23,470 nt of DNA from Pseudopedobacter sp036379295 (GCA_036379295.1 DASVGY010000085.1:1-23470); one strand, 5' to 3'. Shown: positions 1 to 7,660, counted from the stretch's first letter. The notes: generated from the letters alone by a model not told the origin. Numbers and translations: made by a program.

Positions 1-1
1 C

Positions 2-424
2 ATCGGTATTCCCGAATGCCCTAATGATGAGTACGAAGAAATTGTATTTATTGATAAAGCTAAACGCTATTATAAAAAATGCATTATCCATAAAGATAAA
101 TTGGTGGGTACAATTTTAATTGGCGATAAAGGCGAGTTCCAAGAATTTAGGGAACTGATTTCTAAAAAAATAGAGCTTAGCGATAAGCGTTTGCAATTAT
201 TAAGGAGCGGAAAAACACCCGAACCTGTAATTGGTAAGCTGGTTTGTAGCTGCAACAACGTTGGCGAAGGCAATATTGAAACCGCTGTTAAAAATGGTTG
301 TACAAACTTAAATGCTATTTGCGATAAAACCGGTGCAGCTACCGGATGCGGTTCTTGCAAACCAGAGGTGAAAAGAATTATGGAGGCGGTTTTAGAGAGC
401 AGTTTACCAAAAGCGCTTGTTTAA
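2..424 (+). CDS. C-terminal part of nitrate/nitrite-assimilation flavoprotein with BFD [2Fe-2S] domain (5' end outside window)
   Basis: The frame is open from the window edge to a TAA at 422-424, giving the last 140 residues. The first part (through KLVGTILIGDKGEFQEF) resembles the C-terminal domain of NirB/rubredoxin-reductase type FAD-NAD(P)H reductases. It is followed by a BFD-like [2Fe-2S] domain with cysteines in CSC...C...GCGSC spacing. In NirB and in NasA/NasB-type assimilatory nitrate reductases this domain passes electrons from NAD(P)H/FAD to the catalytic centre. The protein ends right after the BFD domain, whereas a full NirB would continue into siroheme half-domains. It could therefore be the tail of a fused molybdopterin nitrate reductase/flavoprotein, or of a separate reductase subunit; the missing N-terminus prevents a choice. 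Its stop overlaps the next start (TAATG), which suggests coupled translation with the rubredoxin-domain gene. Confidence 0.72.
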   Translation: MGIPECPNDEYEEIVFIDKAKRYYKKCIIHKDKLVGTILIGDKGEFQEFRELISKKIELSDKRLQLLRSGKTPEPVIGKLVCSCNNVGEGNIETAVKNGCTNLNAICDKTGAATGCGSCKPEVKRIMEAVLESSLPKALV

Positions 425-1878
425 TGGAAATGGAAAAAACAAAAAATTTGATAAAGGTAAACTTACCCGGTGGAATTGTTTATCCTGGCGATTTATTGGA
501 GGTTTTAGCCATTGCAAAAGCCAGCGGCGTAAAATCGATTAGGTTTGGCAACCGGCAACAGTTAATTTTTTGGGTAGCCAGTGCACAGCTTGAAGATCTA
601 GAACATTCGTTTTTTTCTGCCGGTGTATTGTATGAGGTTGATGCGGATGATTATCCCAATATCATGAGCTCTTATGTTACGGAAGAAATTTTAAATCCAA
701 CAAATTGGTTAAGAGAAGGTGTTTATAAAGATATTTTAAATTCGTTTAACCATCGGCCAAAGCTAAAAATCAACATTGTTGACCACGACCAAAATTTGAT
801 ACCTTTTTTTACAGGGCATTTAAATTTTGTATCATCAGAAGTAAGTAACTATTGGTTTTTAAGCATTCGTTATCCGCAAACCAACCAAATGTACAGCTGG
901 CCTACTTTGGTTTATTCAGAAGATATTCCGTTAATAAGTAAGCTTTTAGAGGAAAAACTTTTAAATAACACCGAAAGGGGAGACCTTAAACTAGATTGCT
1001 TTGCCCTTTACCAAAAAATTGCACAAGAAAATGGTTTAGTAGGGTTGGCTATTTCAAAAAAGTTGCAACACTCAAAATTTCAGCTGCCTTATTACGAAGG
1101 ATTTAACCGCTACGGACAAAATAAACTTTGGTTAGGTATATACCGCAGAAACGAAGAATTTGCGGTAGAACTTTTAGAAGATATTGCCGAAATATGCATA
1201 AAAACTCGCATTGGGCAACTTTATACAACCCCCTGGAAAAGTATCATTATAAAAAGTATTCAACCTAACGACCGCAAGTTTTGGAGCCATTTGCTAGATA
1301 AGCACCGGTTGAACGTAAGGCATGCGGCTAACGAACTAAACTGGCAGTTAGAGGATGTTTGTGAAGAAGCTTTAGCTTTAAAATTGTACCTGGCAAAATA
1401 TTTTGAGGAGGCAGATTTACGCACTTTTGGGCTTTGCTTTGCCATAAAAACTAAACCCCGAACGGGCTTGTTTGGATCGGTAATTATCCGTAAAAAAAGT
1501 GAAAAAACGGCCGGCGGTGCGTTTTTATATGAAGTACTGCATACCAAAAATTTTAACCCAAATAACAAAGAATTTGTAGTGTTCGCCGCTGTAAATCGCA
1601 AGGAAGATTTAGCGGCAAGTTTATCCCGTTTATGCGAATATTATTACAGTTTAGAGCTCAACTTTGCTTTACCAGAGTTTAACGAAAAAACTAAGGAAAG
1701 TCGGCTTGTTGACCGCCAAAAGGTTCATCAGTGTAAACATTGCAAAACTATTTTTGATGATAGGTACGGTGATGAGTTTAATAATGTAAAACCGGGTTTA
1801 AAATTTGAAGAAATTATGGAATATAGGTGCCCACTTTGCGAAGCGCCAAAAGAGGATTTTGTAGCGGTTGAGATTTAA
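424..1878 (+). CDS. Rubredoxin-tailed protein with nitrite/sulfite reductase ferredoxin-like half-domains
   Basis: 484 residues. I chose the ATG at 424 because it overlaps the upstream stop (TAATG) and places NLPGGIVYPGDLLEVLAIAK at the N-terminus; an in-frame ATG at 346 would lie deep inside the upstream gene. Residues about 11-70 look like the NIR_SIR ferredoxin-like half-domain. A second such half lies at about 230-300 and carries a TTPWKSI motif (268-274) like that of CobG/sirohaem reductases. The Cys-X5-Cys...Cys-X3-Cys set that holds the [4Fe-4S]-siroheme centre is not visible. The C-terminus (about 435-484) is a rubredoxin domain with iron ligands C437, C440, C469 and C472. Family knowledge and the neighbour suggest an electron-transfer or accessory subunit of nitrate/nitrite assimilation; that role is inferred. 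A terminator follows within about 10 bases of the stop. Confidence 0.75.
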   Translation: MEMEKTKNLIKVNLPGGIVYPGDLLEVLAIAKASGVKSIRFGNRQQLIFWVASAQLEDLEHSFFSAGVLYEVDADDYPNIMSSYVTEEILNPTNWLREGVYKDILNSFNHRPKLKINIVDHDQNLIPFFTGHLNFVSSEVSNYWFLSIRYPQTNQMYSWPTLVYSEDIPLISKLLEEKLLNNTERGDLKLDCFALYQKIAQENGLVGLAISKKLQHSKFQLPYYEGFNRYGQNKLWLGIYRRNEEFAVELLEDIAEICIKTRIGQLYTTPWKSIIIKSIQPNDRKFWSHLLDKHRLNVRHAANELNWQLEDVCEEALALKLYLAKYFEEADLRTFGLCFAIKTKPRTGLFGSVIIRKKSEKTAGGAFLYEVLHTKNFNPNNKEFVVFAAVNRKEDLAASLSRLCEYYYSLELNFALPEFNEKTKESRLVDRQKVHQCKHCKTIFDDRYGDEFNNVKPGLKFEEIMEYRCPLCEAPKEDFVAVEI

Positions 1879-1886
1879 AACCAAAA

Positions 1887-1920
1887 AAAAGCTCCTCAGA
1901 AACTTATCTGAGGAGCTTTT
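1887..1920. terminator. Bidirectional rho-independent terminator
   Basis: A perfect 10-bp stem (GCTCCTCAGA at 1891-1900 with TCTGAGGAGC at 1907-1916) has a 6-base loop. It is flanked by A's on the left and T's on the right, so it can end transcription from both sides: the nitrate-assimilation genes on + and gnd on -. Confidence 0.88.
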
Positions 1921-1936
1921 GATATATTTTTTAGCA

Positions 1937-3391
1937 CTAAACTTCGTAGGTTGTTGAAGAAGTGTCGCCACCTCTGCCAGTCCAGTTGGTATGAAAAAAC
2001 TTACCTCTTGGCTTGTCAATTCTTTCATAAGTATGCGCCCCAAAATAATCACGTTGTGCTTGCAACAAGTTTGCGGGCAAACGCTCAGTTCTGTAGCCGT
2101 CGTAAAAGTTTAATCCGGCGCTTAAGCAAGGAACCGGTACGCCATCCATTATTGCGGCAGAAATTACTCGTCTTAAACCTCCTTGGTGCGCTTTTACTTT
2201 ATCAGCAAAAAACGGATCTAATAATAGGTTTGCCAAATCAGGATTGTTATCGTACGCTTCTTTAATATTTCCTAAAAAACGCGAGCGGATAATACATCCA
2301 CCTCTCCACATTAACGCAATGCCTCCGTAATTCAAATTCCAATTAAATTCTGCAGCGGCGGCTTTCATTAGTTGATAACCTTGTGCGTACGAAATTACCT
2401 TCGCTGCGTATAAAGCATCTCTTAAATCGTTCAGCATGGCTTGCTTATCGCCAGAGAAAGCTGGTTTTGGACCAGTTAATATTTTTGAAGCTGCAACACG
2501 TTCGTCTTTCAGCGCAGATAAACATCTTGCAAAAACAGATTCTGTAATCAAAGTTAAAGGAACGCCTAAATCCAAAGCAACAGTGCCCGTCCATTTACCA
2601 GTGCCTTTTTGCATGGCGGTATCTAAAATTTTATTAACTAAAGGCTCCCCGTCTTCATCTTTAAAGGCAAGGATATCGCGGGTAATTTCAATAAGATAGC
2701 TGTCTAACTCACCCTCGTTCCATTCTTTAAAAACCTCATGCATTTCATCAGCAGACATTTTCAAAACATCTTTCATAATCTGATAAACTTCGTTAATTAG
2801 CTGCATATCGCCATACTCAATACCGTTGTGAATCATCTTCACAAAATGACCAGCACCGCCTTCGCCTACCCAATCGCAGCAAGGCGTTCCGTCATCCACC
2901 TTAGCTGCAATGCCTTGGAAAATTGGTTTAACCGCAGGCCAAGCTTTTGGAGAACCACCTGGCATAATAGATGGACCTAATAAAGCACCCTCTTCTCCGC
3001 CAGAAACGCCGGCGCCAATAAATAAAAGGCCTTTACTTTCTACGTATTTCACCCTGCGTTCTGTATCGGGGAAATGTGAGTTTCCGCCATCAATAATAAT
3101 ATCGCCGGGGGATAATAAAGGAATCAACAAATCAATAAAAATATCAACAGGTTTGCCGGCTTTAACCATTAACATCACTTTACGAGGGCTTTTTAAAGAA
3201 GCCACAAAATCCTCAATTGTATGTGCACCGTAAATATTTTTACCTTTTGCCCTGCCTTCTACAAAACTTTCAACTTTATCAACCGTACGGTTAAATGCAC
3301 TTACATGAAAGCCCTTGCTTTCCATGTTAAGAATTAAATTTTCGCCCATAACGGCGATTCCGATTACGCCAATATCTGATACTTCTTTCAT
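1937..3391 (-). CDS. gnd: 6-phosphogluconate dehydrogenase, decarboxylating
   Basis: 484 residues, full family length. The enzyme oxidatively decarboxylates 6-phosphogluconate to ribulose 5-phosphate with NADP+, the second oxidative step of the pentose phosphate pathway, in the cytosol. The N-terminal Rossmann motif GVIGIAVMGENL (8-19) and NRT at 34-36 fit NADP binding. The signature GAGVSGGEEGA...GPSIMPGG spans 127-146. The catalytic/substrate segment GHFVKMIHNGIEYGD (181-195) supplies K185, N189 and E192 equivalents. The C-terminal all-helical domain includes the family-typical NYGGIALMWRGGCIIRS run. It appears to be transcribed alone: a bidirectional terminator lies just past its stop and the ohr terminator lies upstream. 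Nothing is unusual and identification is secure. Confidence 0.97.
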   Translation of the reverse strand: MKEVSDIGVIGIAVMGENLILNMESKGFHVSAFNRTVDKVESFVEGRAKGKNIYGAHTIEDFVASLKSPRKVMLMVKAGKPVDIFIDLLIPLLSPGDIIIDGGNSHFPDTERRVKYVESKGLLFIGAGVSGGEEGALLGPSIMPGGSPKAWPAVKPIFQGIAAKVDDGTPCCDWVGEGGAGHFVKMIHNGIEYGDMQLINEVYQIMKDVLKMSADEMHEVFKEWNEGELDSYLIEITRDILAFKDEDGEPLVNKILDTAMQKGTGKWTGTVALDLGVPLTLITESVFARCLSALKDERVAASKILTGPKPAFSGDKQAMLNDLRDALYAAKVISYAQGYQLMKAAAAEFNWNLNYGGIALMWRGGCIIRSRFLGNIKEAYDNNPDLANLLLDPFFADKVKAHQGGLRRVISAAIMDGVPVPCLSAGLNFYDGYRTERLPANLLQAQRDYFGAHTYERIDKPRGKFFHTNWTGRGGDTSSTTYEV

Positions 3392-3698
3392 TATTTTAAG
3401 GAATTGAAAATTATTTAAAATTTGATGTTTGGAGAAAATTGAATTTGTAAGCCAAACAGTGTTTTTTATTTAAAACCAAATCTAAGGATACATTTTTTAA
3501 AAGCGGTAAGAACGGGTGATTTATTTACTCAACGCTTTGCATAAATTAGATACGTAAATAGCTGCGTTTTTAGGGTTGAAAGCAATTGGCACTATTTAGC
3601 CTGTTTAGGTTTGCTGGATTTTTTTGTTGGTCTTTCAAAAAAAAAGCTCAAGCTTAATTACTATCGTAATAAAACCTGAGCCTTGCCGCTTTTTAATG
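3392..3698. other. Intergenic spacer between gnd and ohr
   Basis: This AT-rich 307-bp spacer has no convincing open frame. It must hold the gnd promoter, because the ohr terminator sits inside it, but I could not find a clean TTG...TAnnTTTG pair. The only other structure I see is the ohr terminator hairpin at about 3637-3683. Confidence 0.5.
3637..3683 (-). terminator. Rho-independent terminator of ohr
   Basis: Read on the minus strand, GCTCAGG pairs with CTTGAGC (one mismatch). An inner ATTAC/GTAAT stem makes a long extended hairpin, followed by about nine T's. It starts about 15 bases after the ohr stop codon. Confidence 0.78.
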
Positions 3699-4112
3699 TC
3701 AAACGGCTTTTACAAGGGTTTCTATGTTCCCTCTGGTTGCTTTTGAATATGGGCAACCCCGGTGTGCGGCATCTGCTAACTTTTGAGTTTTTTCTAAAGC
3801 TAGTCCGGGAATGTGTACGTGTATTTCTGCCGATAACTGATAGCTGCTTTCACCTTCTTGATTAAAGCTTACGTGTACTTCCGCGGTAGCTTCACTTACA
3901 TCAACACCGTCTCTCTTGCCTACAGAACCTAATGCGCCTAAATAGCAACTTCCCCAAGCTCCGGCAAATAATAACTCGGGGTTTGCAAAGCCATCTTCGC
4001 CACCCATAGCTTTGGGAGCCTTTAAATCCATATCAATAACACCATCGGCAGATTTAATGTGCCCGTCTCTTCCTCCTTTTGCAGTAACTACTGCGGTATA
4101 CAATTTTTCCAT
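3699..4112 (-). CDS. ohr: Organic hydroperoxide resistance protein (OsmC/Ohr family)
   Basis: 137 residues, normal for Ohr. The enzyme reduces organic and lipid hydroperoxides with a reactive cysteine pair in the cytosol. The two catalytic cysteines are C56 (in GAWGSCYLGAL) and C120 (in RGCPYSKATRGNI). The N-terminal YTAVVTAKGGRDGHIKS and the LKAPKAMGG loop are typical of Ohr rather than of the broader OsmC branch. No OhrR-type regulator is next to it. The upstream gene on the same strand is a ferritin-like stress protein. The start codon lies only about 18 bases downstream of that gene's terminator hairpin, leaving little room for a separate promoter, so expression may depend on read-through or on a promoter inside the upstream gene. 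Confidence 0.93.
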   Translation of the reverse strand: MEKLYTAVVTAKGGRDGHIKSADGVIDMDLKAPKAMGGEDGFANPELLFAGAWGSCYLGALGSVGKRDGVDVSEATAEVHVSFNQEGESSYQLSAEIHVHIPGLALEKTQKLADAAHRGCPYSKATRGNIETLVKAV

Positions 4113-4127
4113 TTTCTAAATTTTAAT

Positions 4128-4160
4128 AAAAAAGCCAACTTCTTTTTGAAGCTGGCCGTA
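4128..4160 (-). terminator. Terminator-like hairpin between the YciE/YciF-type gene and ohr
   Basis: On the minus strand GCCAGCTTC pairs with GAAGTTGGC (one mismatch) around a 5-base A loop and is followed by a run of T's. It ends the upstream ferritin-like gene and lies directly before the ohr start. Confidence 0.75.
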
Positions 4161-4186
4161 ATAATTTCATAGGTAGATGAAATTAT

Positions 4187-4720
4187 TTATTCCGCAATTG
4201 CTTCCTCGTTTACAAATGATTCTGCAACCTTAGTTAAGGCCACATCTGTTGCCTTTTCATTTTCTAACGTTTTAGAAAGCAAATCATAAACCTCGTTGTG
4301 GCCCATCGATTTTGCAAACTCTCGTAAGGTTCCGTAGGTTGCAATTTCATAATGCTCTACTTTTTGAGCTGCCAAAATCAGGCCAGCGTCTCTTACCATT
4401 GTTCCTTTATCAGTATCAGAAATAATATCTTCGGCTTCTGCAATCAAACCTGCCATCGCTTCGCATTTCTTTCCTGCTGCTTTTTCGTCCAATAATTCAA
4501 ATACCTCATTCAAGGTTTCTACATGCTGTTGGGTTTCGTTAAGGTGTTTTTCAAACGCCTGCGCTAACTCATCGCTTGTTGCAGCTTTTTTCATTTTCGG
4601 AAGTGCTTTAACCAAATGAGTTTCTGCCCAATAAATGTCTTTCAACTCGTCAATAAAGAATTGGTGAAACTCTGAATTCTTCATTTCTTCTGATACTTTT
4701 GATTTTTTTTGTGTTGCCAT
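4187..4720 (-). CDS. YciE/YciF-type ferritin-like stress protein (DUF892)
   Basis: 177 residues from the ATG at 4720; an in-frame ATG at 4786 would add a 22-residue extension unlike the family, so the internal start is preferred. The MATQKKSK-type lysine-rich leader is followed by a four-helix ferritin-like bundle. Candidate metal-ligand residues are in FFIDELKDIYWAETHL (21-36), NETQQHVETL (61-70), AAQKVEHYEIATY (117-129) and LLSKTLENEKATD (147-159). Family members are annotated as putative ferroxidases induced by osmotic or stationary-phase stress; the actual activity is poorly known. The gene precedes ohr on the same strand, making a small stress pair. Upstream, TTTGGC and GCCAAA (about 4749-4776) form a short inverted repeat that could be regulatory. 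Confidence 0.9.
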   Translation of the reverse strand: MATQKKSKVSEEMKNSEFHQFFIDELKDIYWAETHLVKALPKMKKAATSDELAQAFEKHLNETQQHVETLNEVFELLDEKAAGKKCEAMAGLIAEAEDIISDTDKGTMVRDAGLILAAQKVEHYEIATYGTLREFAKSMGHNEVYDLLSKTLENEKATDVALTKVAESFVNEEAIAE

Positions 4721-4923
4721 GACTTTATGTTTTTTATAGTTAATGATGTTTGGCTCATTGCAACTAAAATGCCAAACGCTAAGCATGCTTCAAAAGCTAA
4801 ATGTTTTAAGGATGCGAAAAAAACTTAAGCCAAAAAATTTATGAACGCACATTTTTAACCTCAAACAGTTTAGTTAAACAAAAAACTTGTAGGCTAAAAT
4901 AGCCAGCAAGGCTTGGCAAGTTA

Positions 4924-4940
4924 TTTCACGCTGTGTGAAA
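4924..4940. promoter_or_regulatory. Dyad TTTCAC-N5-GTGAAA upstream of ftsX
   Basis: A 17-bp inverted repeat with 6-bp arms (4924-4929 and 4935-4940) lies about 70 bp before the ftsX start, in the spacer between divergent genes. It could be an operator for either side. No cognate regulator is evident. Confidence 0.3.
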
Positions 4941-4985
4941 AATTGTTAAATATGGGATTGATGCTTTTATTAAGCTAAGGTTTAT

Positions 4986-4993
4986 TATTTTCG
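4986..4993 (+). promoter_or_regulatory. Possible -7 element of the ftsX operon
   Basis: TATTTTCG matches the Bacteroidetes -7 consensus TAnnTTTG at all but one position and lies 18 bases before the ftsX start codon. I found no well-spaced TTTG -33 partner; the nearest TTG is at 4958-4960, 25 bases away. The call is therefore tentative. Confidence 0.33.
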
Positions 4994-5011
4994 CAAAATA
5001 AATATCGTTTT

Positions 5012-5890
5012 ATGGAAGAATTTGAAGACAGTAGGGCATCTAAGAAAACCAAAACTATTTACGTATCTACCGTAATAAGCATTTCCTTAGTGTTACTCAT
5101 GGTGGGTTTATTGGGGCTTATTATTGTACATGGGCGCAAACTTTCAAATTATGTTAAAGAAAATATCGTTTTAAACGTCATCATCAACGAAGGAACAAAG
5201 GAGGTTGATATTTTGCAATTTCAAAAGCAAATTGAAAAAAACGAGTACGTAAAATCAACCCAGTACATTAGTAAAGAAATTGCCGCCCGTAATTTAACTA
5301 AGGATTTGGGCGAAGATTTTATCAAGTTTTTAGGCTACAATCCACTATTATCTTCTGTTGATGTTTATTTAAAAGCAGATTATGCCAATAACGAAAGCAT
5401 CGAAAAATTGAGCAAGAGTTTGCGCAAAAACCCGATGACAAACGAGGTACGCTACCAAAAATCTTTGGTAGATATGATTAATCAAAACATTAAAACCATT
5501 TCAATTGTAATTTTAGGCTTTGGCTTTGTATTGTTAATTATTGCTGTTGGCTTAATTAATAATACCATACGTTTGGCAATTTATTCGCAACGTTTTTTAA
5601 TTAAAAGTATGCAATTGGTTGGCGCTACGCGTAGTTTTATTCGCCGGCCTTTTATTAATTACGGCATTTTACACGGTTTTGTAGCAGGTTTAATTGCGGT
5701 TATTTTACTGGTGCTCACGCTTTATTTTGCACAGCAACAAATTCCTGAGTTGGTTATTTTAACAGATTATTATGAGTTTGGTTTGGTATTTTTAGGTGTT
5801 ATTGGGGTGGGCATTTTGATATCCGGCTTGAGCACATATTTTGCCGTTACCAAATACTTAAAACTTAAAGTTTACGATTTATATCGATAA
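5012..5890 (+). CDS. ftsX: Cell division protein FtsX (permease-like)
   Basis: 292 residues. FtsX is the membrane half of the FtsEX complex, which couples septal-ring assembly to control of peptidoglycan hydrolases. The layout is classic: a short cytoplasmic N-terminus, TM1 about 18-39, a periplasmic domain about 40-160, then three TM segments (about 163-185, 216-240 and 256-278) with the cytoplasmic loop SMQLVGATRSFIRRPF (199-214) that contacts FtsE. No ftsE is in the window. It is first in a tight + strand run with DUF3098 (2-bp gap), uppP (6-bp gap) and truB (2-bp gap), all probably on one transcript. Confidence 0.93.
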   Translation: MEEFEDSRASKKTKTIYVSTVISISLVLLMVGLLGLIIVHGRKLSNYVKENIVLNVIINEGTKEVDILQFQKQIEKNEYVKSTQYISKEIAARNLTKDLGEDFIKFLGYNPLLSSVDVYLKADYANNESIEKLSKSLRKNPMTNEVRYQKSLVDMINQNIKTISIVILGFGFVLLIIAVGLINNTIRLAIYSQRFLIKSMQLVGATRSFIRRPFINYGILHGFVAGLIAVILLVLTLYFAQQQIPELVILTDYYEFGLVFLGVIGVGILISGLSTYFAVTKYLKLKVYDLYR

Positions 5891-5892
5891 TT

Positions 5893-6117
5893 ATGGCACA
5901 AAAACACGTTTCTACTGATAACAAACCTGTTGCTTTTGTATTCCAAAAGCAAAATTATATATTAATGATAGTAAGTATTGTGGTGGTGATTGTAGGCTTT
6001 GTGCTGATGAGCGGAACCGAAGATATTTACAGTTTTACCAAAATTGTACTGGCGCCAATTGTTGTAATTGGTGGCTTTGTGCTTGGTTTTTTTGCCATCC
6101 TGAAAAAAAGAAGATAA
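5893..6117 (+). CDS. Small two-TM membrane protein, DUF3098 family
   Basis: 74 residues. A polar N-terminus of about 20 residues containing FVFQKQNY is followed by two hydrophobic segments (about 22-40 and 49-68) joined by the loop MSGTEDIYSF, then a basic end KKRR. The family DUF3098 is known mainly from Bacteroidetes and is typically found between ftsX and uppP, as here. Its function is unknown. The 2-bp and 6-bp gaps to its neighbours imply co-translation and suggest a role in division or cell-wall lipid-carrier recycling, but that is only inference from position. Confidence 0.88.
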   Translation: MAQKHVSTDNKPVAFVFQKQNYILMIVSIVVVIVGFVLMSGTEDIYSFTKIVLAPIVVIGGFVLGFFAILKKRR

Positions 6118-6123
6118 CGCTAA

Positions 6124-6918
6124 ATGAATATTTTCGAGGTAATTGTACTGGCTGTTATTGAAGGCCTTACAGAGTTTTTACCAGTTTCTTCAACCGGTCA
6201 CATGATTATTGCCTCCTCTTTAATGGGTATTCAATCAGATAATTTTGTTAAGCTTTTTACGGTTGCCATCCAGTTAGGGACTATTTTATCTGTAGTGGTG
6301 CTCTATTTTAAGCGTTTTTTTAGAACGTTTGAGTTTTACTTTAAATTGCTGGTAGCGTTTATTCCGGCAGTGATTTTTGGTTTGCTTTTTAGCGATAAAA
6401 TCGATGAGCTTTTAGAAAGTCCGCTCACGGTTGCGGTTTCGCTTTTACTAGGCGGAATCATCTTACTTTTTGTAGATAAATGGTTTAAAGATGCAAACGT
6501 TAACGATGCCGATCAAATCAGTTATCCTACGGCTTTAAAAATTGGTGTTTTCCAGTGTTTAGCTATGATTCCAGGTGTTTCTCGTTCGGGTGCTTCTATT
6601 GTTGGTGGGATGACGCAAAAGCTTACGCGTAAAGCTGCCGCCGAGTTTTCGTTCTTTTTAGCCGTACCCACTATGTTTGCGGCAACGGCAAAAAAACTCT
6701 TCGATTTTTACAAAGATGGGCATACCATTACCTCGCAAGAACTCAACTTACTGTTAATCGGCAATTTAGTTGGCTTTGTAGTAGCTTTAATTGCTATAAA
6801 AAGCTTTATTGGCTTTTTAACAAAACATGGCTTTCGGGTTTTCGGAACTTACCGAATTATTATAGGAGCCATTTTAATTGTGATGATTTTAAGCGGGCAT
6901 AGCTTAAAGGTTATTTAA
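6124..6918 (+). CDS. uppP: Undecaprenyl-diphosphate phosphatase (UppP/BacA)
   Basis: 264 residues. This integral membrane enzyme dephosphorylates undecaprenyl diphosphate so that the lipid carrier can be reused for peptidoglycan and other surface polymers; overproduction gives bacitracin resistance in other bacteria. Both signature regions are intact: EGLTEFLPVSSTGH (13-26) with the catalytic glutamates, and PGVSRSGASIVGG (150-162) with the phosphate-binding S-R-S-G. Several hydrophobic helices fill the rest. It sits between DUF3098 and truB with gaps of 6 and 2 bp, a Bacteroidetes-typical order. Nothing is missing. Confidence 0.97.
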   Translation: MNIFEVIVLAVIEGLTEFLPVSSTGHMIIASSLMGIQSDNFVKLFTVAIQLGTILSVVVLYFKRFFRTFEFYFKLLVAFIPAVIFGLLFSDKIDELLESPLTVAVSLLLGGIILLFVDKWFKDANVNDADQISYPTALKIGVFQCLAMIPGVSRSGASIVGGMTQKLTRKAAAEFSFFLAVPTMFAATAKKLFDFYKDGHTITSQELNLLLIGNLVGFVVALIAIKSFIGFLTKHGFRVFGTYRIIIGAILIVMILSGHSLKVI

Positions 6919-6920
6919 GC

Positions 6921-7649
6921 ATGGGCGAAAACGATTCAAAAAAAGCTTTCCCAAAATTTAATTTTACACAAGGTGAAGTTTTGCTCATTAACAAACCTTA
7001 TAAATGGACGTCTTTTGATGTTGTTGGCAAGCTAAGGAACTCCTTTAAACCTTTGAAGCTAAAAGTTGGTCATGCCGGAACGTTAGATCCATTAGCTACC
7101 GGACTTTTGATTATCTGTACGGGAAAACTCACCAAACAAATTGACATTTTCCAAGCAGAAGAAAAAGAATATACAGGCACTTTCACTTTGGGTGCAACTA
7201 CTCCATCTTACGATTTAGAAACTGAAATTGACCAAACTTTTGATATTTCCAATCTAACAAACGAGGAAATTTTAAATAATTGCAAGCACTTTATTGGCGA
7301 TTTAGAGCAGTTTCCACCAGCACACTCTGCTATAAAAGTAGATGGCGAACGTTTGTATTTAAAAGCAAGACGCGGGGAAGAAGTGGTTTTGAAAGCTCGG
7401 AGTGTTACCATTAGCGAGTTTGAAATCAGCAGAATTGAATTGCCAGAAGTAGATTTTAAGGTAGTTTGTAGCAAGGGAACTTACATTCGTTCTTTGGCAA
7501 AAGACTTTGGCGAAAAGTTGGGAAACGGCGCTCATTTATCAAAATTAAAAAGAACCAGAAGTGGTAATTTTAAAATTGAAGATGCCTTTGAAATTATGGA
7601 ACTGGTAAATCATGTGCGGGAGATTAAGGTCGAGGATGGTTTTTGTTAA
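6921..7649 (+). CDS. truB: tRNA pseudouridine(55) synthase TruB
   Basis: 242 residues. TruB isomerises U55 in the T-loop of tRNAs to pseudouridine. The catalytic motif GHAGTLDPLATGLL (50-63) contains the nucleophile D56. Other family marks are LLINKPYKWTSFDVV (21-35), the KEYTG motif, and FPPAHSAIKVDGERLYLKAR. The C-terminal KGTYIRSLAKDFGEKLGNGAHL is the usual RNA-binding segment. No PUA domain follows, as in short Bacteroidetes TruB proteins. It begins 2 bp after uppP, so it is co-transcribed with the envelope genes. Confidence 0.97.
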   Translation: MGENDSKKAFPKFNFTQGEVLLINKPYKWTSFDVVGKLRNSFKPLKLKVGHAGTLDPLATGLLIICTGKLTKQIDIFQAEEKEYTGTFTLGATTPSYDLETEIDQTFDISNLTNEEILNNCKHFIGDLEQFPPAHSAIKVDGERLYLKARRGEEVVLKARSVTISEFEISRIELPEVDFKVVCSKGTYIRSLAKDFGEKLGNGAHLSKLKRTRSGNFKIEDAFEIMELVNHVREIKVEDGFC

Positions 7650-7660
7650 TATTGGAAGAT

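Noticed and set aside
346..423. An in-frame ATG at 346 that would extend the rubredoxin-domain protein by 26 residues
   Set aside because: It lies inside the BFD-domain coding sequence and the added residues match no family; the ATG at 424 gives a TAATG overlap and a sensible N-terminus.
2436..3233. Open frames on the + strand across gnd
   Set aside because: They are mirror frames of a well-conserved enzyme gene with no start context or homology of their own.
4721..4786. A 22-residue N-terminal extension of the YciE/YciF-type protein
   Set aside because: The extension is unlike the family, and the MATQKKSK start at 4720 fits it.
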